From Candidatus Leptofilum proximum (GTDB lineage Bacteria > Chloroflexota > Anaerolineae > Promineifilales > Promineifilaceae): a stretch of DNA of 64,000 nt. The translations under genes and the position numbers were made by a program. The DNA lies in assembly GCA_016710325.1 (NCBI GenBank), contig JADJXK010000002.1:1984001-2048000 (forward strand). Direction: 5' to 3'. A model generated the notes under the pieces. It did no database searches. It saw nothing but the letters and a program-made list of their open reading frames with translations, and was not told where the DNA came from. Shown piece after piece: positions 60,856 to 64,000 of this stretch (positions within the stretch are counted from its first letter, which is position 1; each line of letters opens with the position of its first letter).

Positions 60856-61932
60856 CTATTGATATTCCTCAATTGTTATAGTTCCTGTTGAAGGAAATAA
60901 TCCACCAATCTGAAGATAATAAGTATTACCCTCACGAAAAGAAAAGGGAAAAGTGACTTTATTCTGTGGACCGGCCCAACTAATACATCCTGATTTATTC
61001 AAAGAGTTAAGATCAGACCCAAAATAACCAATTATTGCAACTTCAACATCACTAAAAATAATGTCTCCAGTTAGCGTAACTGTTTCTTCCGGTACGATTT
61101 TATACCAAACACTTCTGTTAATGTTTGGGACATTTATTGAACAAAATCTGGGCTCTCCCTCTTGAAGAGTAGCATTTGATAAATCAAACTCAATTCTGTA
61201 TGGGAACTCGGATATAACAATGGCTTCTTCGAAGTCATCGTTCTTAATTGGAGTATTCGTAGCAGTAGCAATTGAAGGGGTTGACCGAGGGCTAACCATA
61301 GTGGTTGCAGTGTAAGTTACAGTTGGCGTTGTTGTCGGCAATGGTGTCGCTGTCGGTTCAGCAAGAACATCACCAAAGCTTTTTTCTACAGTTAGGGTAA
61401 TCTCACGTATTGGAGTGACTGTAAAATCTGGCAGAACAATAGAATTTGTTGCGACCGTTTCAACTTGGGAACCTGCCAATGCTTCTTTATCTGTAGAAAA
61501 ACCGTTAACTAACAAATATCCCAAATAAAAAACTAAAGCGATCAAAACGCTCCCGAGAACATAAGGGATAGTTTTACGAGCCCTTGAAAAGATAAGAATA
61601 GAATCATCCTCTTGCTTCTCCATTGTAGGCAGATGACTTAAAACGATGTCACTATCGGATATGCCTTTAGGCAGCTCGGTTGAAAGGTCTTGTTGTTTGC
61701 TGAGTTCTGGACAAATTTCATTAGCAAGTATTGCGTTCCGTTCCATGGCAGGTAGTTGATCTATGCCAAGTTTAGCGTAGATATGTTTCATATTTGTCTT
61801 AACAACAGACAAAGAAATATGTAACTCCTCGCCAATTCGCTTATACACTAATCCTTTGCACCTGTAAAAGAGGATATCTCGTTGTCGTTCAGATAGTTTT
61901 GCCAGTTGTGGACCATAATTCTTAGAACTCAT
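60856..61932 (-). CDS. Membrane-anchored LuxR-type regulator with extracytoplasmic domain
   Basis: A 358-residue one-component regulator: N-terminal LuxR HTH (LSERQRDILFYRCKGLVYKRIGEELHISLSVVKTNMKHIYAKLGI, about 12-57), a cytosolic linker, one membrane helix (IPYVLGSVLIALVFYLGYLLVNG, about 122-144), a Thr/Pro-rich linker (TPLPTTTPTVTYTATT), and an extracytoplasmic beta domain (about 235-358; RFCSINVPNINRSVWYKIVPEETVTLTGDI... ending STGTITIEEYQ) similar to pre-peptidase C-terminal domains. It is divergent to the metzincin gene, with 206 bp between starts, so it may sense an outside signal and control that gene (inference). Confidence 0.8.
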   Translation of the reverse strand: MSSKNYGPQLAKLSERQRDILFYRCKGLVYKRIGEELHISLSVVKTNMKHIYAKLGIDQLPAMERNAILANEICPELSKQQDLSTELPKGISDSDIVLSHLPTMEKQEDDSILIFSRARKTIPYVLGSVLIALVFYLGYLLVNGFSTDKEALAGSQVETVATNSIVLPDFTVTPIREITLTVEKSFGDVLAEPTATPLPTTTPTVTYTATTMVSPRSTPSIATATNTPIKNDDFEEAIVISEFPYRIEFDLSNATLQEGEPRFCSINVPNINRSVWYKIVPEETVTLTGDIIFSDVEVAIIGYFGSDLNSLNKSGCISWAGPQNKVTFPFSFREGNTYYLQIGGLFPSTGTITIEEYQ

Positions 61933-62138
61933 TTTGATTTACACCTCTCTGCACCTAAGTAGATACCAAAGAATCACCCAAGTCAGCACCTTAGACGATA
62001 GTTATCCTGACTATAAAATTGTATATTTTTTTGAGCAATGTCAGCGCGAACTATTATTCTGGCGGAACTGTAAGACCTGAGAAACAGATCAATAGTCACA
62101 TAAATTGAACTGCAAAATGTGATGACAGGAGACTCAAC

Positions 62139-64000
62139 ATGAATAAAAAGAACTTGCTGTTATTAGTTGCATTCTCCCTCTTGTTTATACCCTTAATAAT
62201 GCAATATTCAACAAATGGTTCAACTATACAAATTATTAACGCCTCAGAAGCTTCATTAGATTGGTATGAAGGCTTATGGGAAGGCGTTGTGATATATCCT
62301 GATGGATCCGAAATTACTGCGAGCTTAGGTGTATTGGCTGGCGAGCCAAGTGATCTTGTAGGTATACAAATTTTTACCAAAAAAAAGTGCGGTAACCGTC
62401 TTACAATAAAAAGTCAAACTGAAACAAAGGTTGTTTTTGAAATATCAAATAGTATATCAGCATCAGCAGCGTGTATTGATTATGGCTCTGTCGAACTCAC
62501 TAAAATCGATGAAACAACTGTTGAGTATTCATGGTCTGGGATTACTGGCACCTTAAATCTATTGAGTGATCCAACACAAGCAGACCCAACATTCTTCAAG
62601 GGGTTTTGGCATTCTGATCACATAGATCAAACAGGAAATTATGATCCATTTCCAACACCTGATTTCGGAGTGGACATAGTTATTCTTGGTGGAAGCGTTG
62701 GAGAGCTTCTTTCTATAGCAATGCAATGGAATTCCTCGAATGGGAAAGCTATGTGTGGTTATATAGGATCACCAGAAAATATTTCCGCAGAAATTATTGG
62801 GATAGATAATCATTTTAGATTTGCAGATGCTTGTTATCTCAATGCTCCAAATATTCGTCTTACAAAGACGTCTTCAGTGAGTGCAGATTATTATCAGCAT
62901 AATGGCCCACAAAAGGCCAATGGACAAGTTATAAAGATTGCGGGGCCAGATGATCCATGCAACGATATGGGCGACGAGGATGAGGATGCACTGCCAAATG
63001 GATGGGAAGTTTGTGGTTTCGACCACAATAATGATGGGACAATTGATATCGATTTACCAGCAATGGGTGCCGATCCCCTTGTTAAGGACATTTTTGTCGA
63101 AATAGATTACATGGCAGAGACAGGAAAATGCTATCCAATTGTTGGATGCACTCCTGGCCATAGCCACCAGCCTTGGCCTCAAGCGATAAATAGAGTTGTT
63201 GATGCATTTTTGGAAGCCCCGATTGACTGCGAAGCTGAGGAAAACAATTGTCTGGGAATTAGGCTTCATGTGGACAACGGTCGGAATAGCATCATGAATC
63301 CAGTCACCGATGAGTTTTGGGGTAATTATTCTCGATCAAATTCATTGAAAGAAGAAGAAAATCTTGGGTGGATTGATTGGACAGACTCGTCATATGATTG
63401 GGATGAATTTGTTGAAATAAAAGCATTAAACTTCGACGTTGAAAGGGAAGGGATCTTCCATTATGCAGTATTTGCTCATAATCTTGGTGGACAAATAATA
63501 GGAGGTCTAGGTCCTTCAGCAAATGGAGTAGCTGACATCGGAGGCAGTAATCTAATTGTTGCTTTAGGGTCTCCGTGGAATGCTTCAGTTCCTGAGCAAA
63601 GTATCACATTTATGCATGAGCTGTCACACAACTTTGGTTTACTCCACGGAGGTTATGATTCAATTCAAAATAAACCAAATTATTTGAGTATTATGAATAA
63701 ATCATTTATTCACGGAGTAATTAAGCTTGATGAAGTAATGGGTATATTTGTTGACGGAAATCTTAGCTTGTCTCACTATCAACTTCCTCCGCTCGTTGAA
63801 AACAACCTTGATGAAACTAATGGCTTAGGCGATGACCGAATTAATGGAATATTTGGAACTCGTTATTATTGCGGCAATCGTTGGATTCAAGACAACTTCG
63901 TTAATGAAATAGATTGGAATTGTGATGGTGATGATGATGACAATCCAGTAACTATTAACATAAACAATTCAGGGGGAAACCAACAAACACTGAATAGTCG
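62139..64000 (+). CDS. Secreted metzincin metalloprotease (3' truncated by window end)
   Basis: The frame is open from 62139 to the end of the window (620 codons) with AGGAG 7 nt before the ATG. A signal peptide (MNKKNLLLLVAFSLLFIPLI) precedes an N-terminal beta-rich part (about 40-270), a Ca-binding-like D-rich stretch (NDMGDEDEDALPNGWEVCGFDHNNDGTIDID, about 275-305) and the protease core: zinc motif SITFMHELSHNFGLLHGG (about 488-505; HExxHxxGxxH) and a Met-turn NYLSIMNKSF about 20 residues later. This is the metzincin signature. The C-terminal part continues beyond the window. Divergent from the LuxR-type regulator. Confidence 0.88.
   Translation, partial: MNKKNLLLLVAFSLLFIPLIMQYSTNGSTIQIINASEASLDWYEGLWEGVVIYPDGSEITASLGVLAGEPSDLVGIQIFTKKKCGNRLTIKSQTETKVVFEISNSISASAACIDYGSVELTKIDETTVEYSWSGITGTLNLLSDPTQADPTFFKGFWHSDHIDQTGNYDPFPTPDFGVDIVILGGSVGELLSIAMQWNSSNGKAMCGYIGSPENISAEIIGIDNHFRFADACYLNAPNIRLTKTSSVSADYYQHNGPQKANGQVIKIAGPDDPCNDMGDEDEDALPNGWEVCGFDHNNDGTIDIDLPAMGADPLVKDIFVEIDYMAETGKCYPIVGCTPGHSHQPWPQAINRVVDAFLEAPIDCEAEENNCLGIRLHVDNGRNSIMNPVTDEFWGNYSRSNSLKEEENLGWIDWTDSSYDWDEFVEIKALNFDVEREGIFHYAVFAHNLGGQIIGGLGPSANGVADIGGSNLIVALGSPWNASVPEQSITFMHELSHNFGLLHGGYDSIQNKPNYLSIMNKSFIHGVIKLDEVMGIFVDGNLSLSHYQLPPLVENNLDETNGLGDDRINGIFGTRYYCGNRWIQDNFVNEIDWNCDGDDDDNPVTININNSGGNQQTLNS

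Larger units (their letters stand above)
52504..64000. mobile_element. Integrative element, left end (right end outside window)
   Basis: From the tRNA-Lys fragment rightward the base composition becomes AT-richer. ACGGCCGT drops from many copies per 5 kb to one clear copy (57892-57899), and no tandem-unit hairpins occur. Genes: integrase, ribbon-helix-helix/ParA partition genes, DUF6338-like protein, replication-relaxation protein, TraD/TraG-like ATPase, regulator and secreted protease. No relaxase or full type IV secretion set is seen in the visible 11.5 kb, so it may be a mobilisable rather than a self-transmissible element. Confidence 0.85.

Overview
The window looks like chromosome from a filamentous or anaerobic-type Chloroflexota (inference). 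The reasons are the extracytoplasmic binding proteins whose lipobox is followed by repeated VTRVVTETV-like linkers, a secreted repeat protein carrying an FIPLVLNN-type segment, and the overall gene content. From 1 to about 52,500 the DNA is GC-rich. It is saturated with the palindrome ACGGCCGT, inside genes in every frame and between them, and punctuated by short intergenic hairpins built from degenerate tandem units.

Layout of the chromosomal part: lon (5' truncated); two small unassigned genes; a cupin / NnrS-like / YwiC-like membrane cluster; ssrA (tmRNA); a FAD amine oxidase; an iron block (sucrase/ferredoxin-like protein, ferritin, FbpABC-type Fe(III) importer); aspartate kinase and a SAM-I-riboswitch-controlled cystathionine gamma-synthase-type gene; a large hybrid histidine kinase; SET-domain protein, tgt, uppP; a phosphate-binding-like lipoprotein; ornithine aminotransferase behind a terminator-bearing leader; a DMT exporter; an HTH/NB-ARC ATPase; an oligopeptide-binding protein; proS behind a leader-peptide/terminator arrangement; a 5'-nucleotidase; a candidate structured RNA; a VWA lipoprotein; methylmalonyl-CoA epimerase; an M50-like protease; mdh; a phosphoesterase/SpoU operon; a CtaG-like protein; a 1287-residue cadherin-like repeat protein; a PHP phosphoesterase; and a MoeA-PBP fusion.

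At 52,504 the sequence changes. A 42-nt 3' fragment of tRNA-Lys(TTT), still followed by its native terminator, abuts a tyrosine integrase. From there to the window end (over 11 kb) the DNA is AT-richer, nearly free of ACGGCCGT and of the tandem hairpins. This is the left end of an integrative element. Its right end, which should hold the intact tRNA-Lys, lies outside the window. It carries a ribbon-helix-helix/ParA/partition-like operon with iterons that lie partly inside the third gene, and about 950 bp without a credible gene but tiled with strong hairpins and ending in a terminator (candidate large ornate RNA). It also carries a DUF6338-like membrane protein, small DNA-binding proteins, a replication-relaxation protein, a TraD/TraG-like ATPase, and a divergent pair formed by a membrane-anchored LuxR-type regulator and a secreted metzincin protease that runs off the window.

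The points most worth follow-up are the large hairpin-tiled RNA region in the element, the proS leader peptide with alternative pairings, the tandem-unit hairpins found in a riboswitch loop and in frame inside moeA, and the ACGGCCGT palindrome. Functions are read from motifs by eye; no database search was run.
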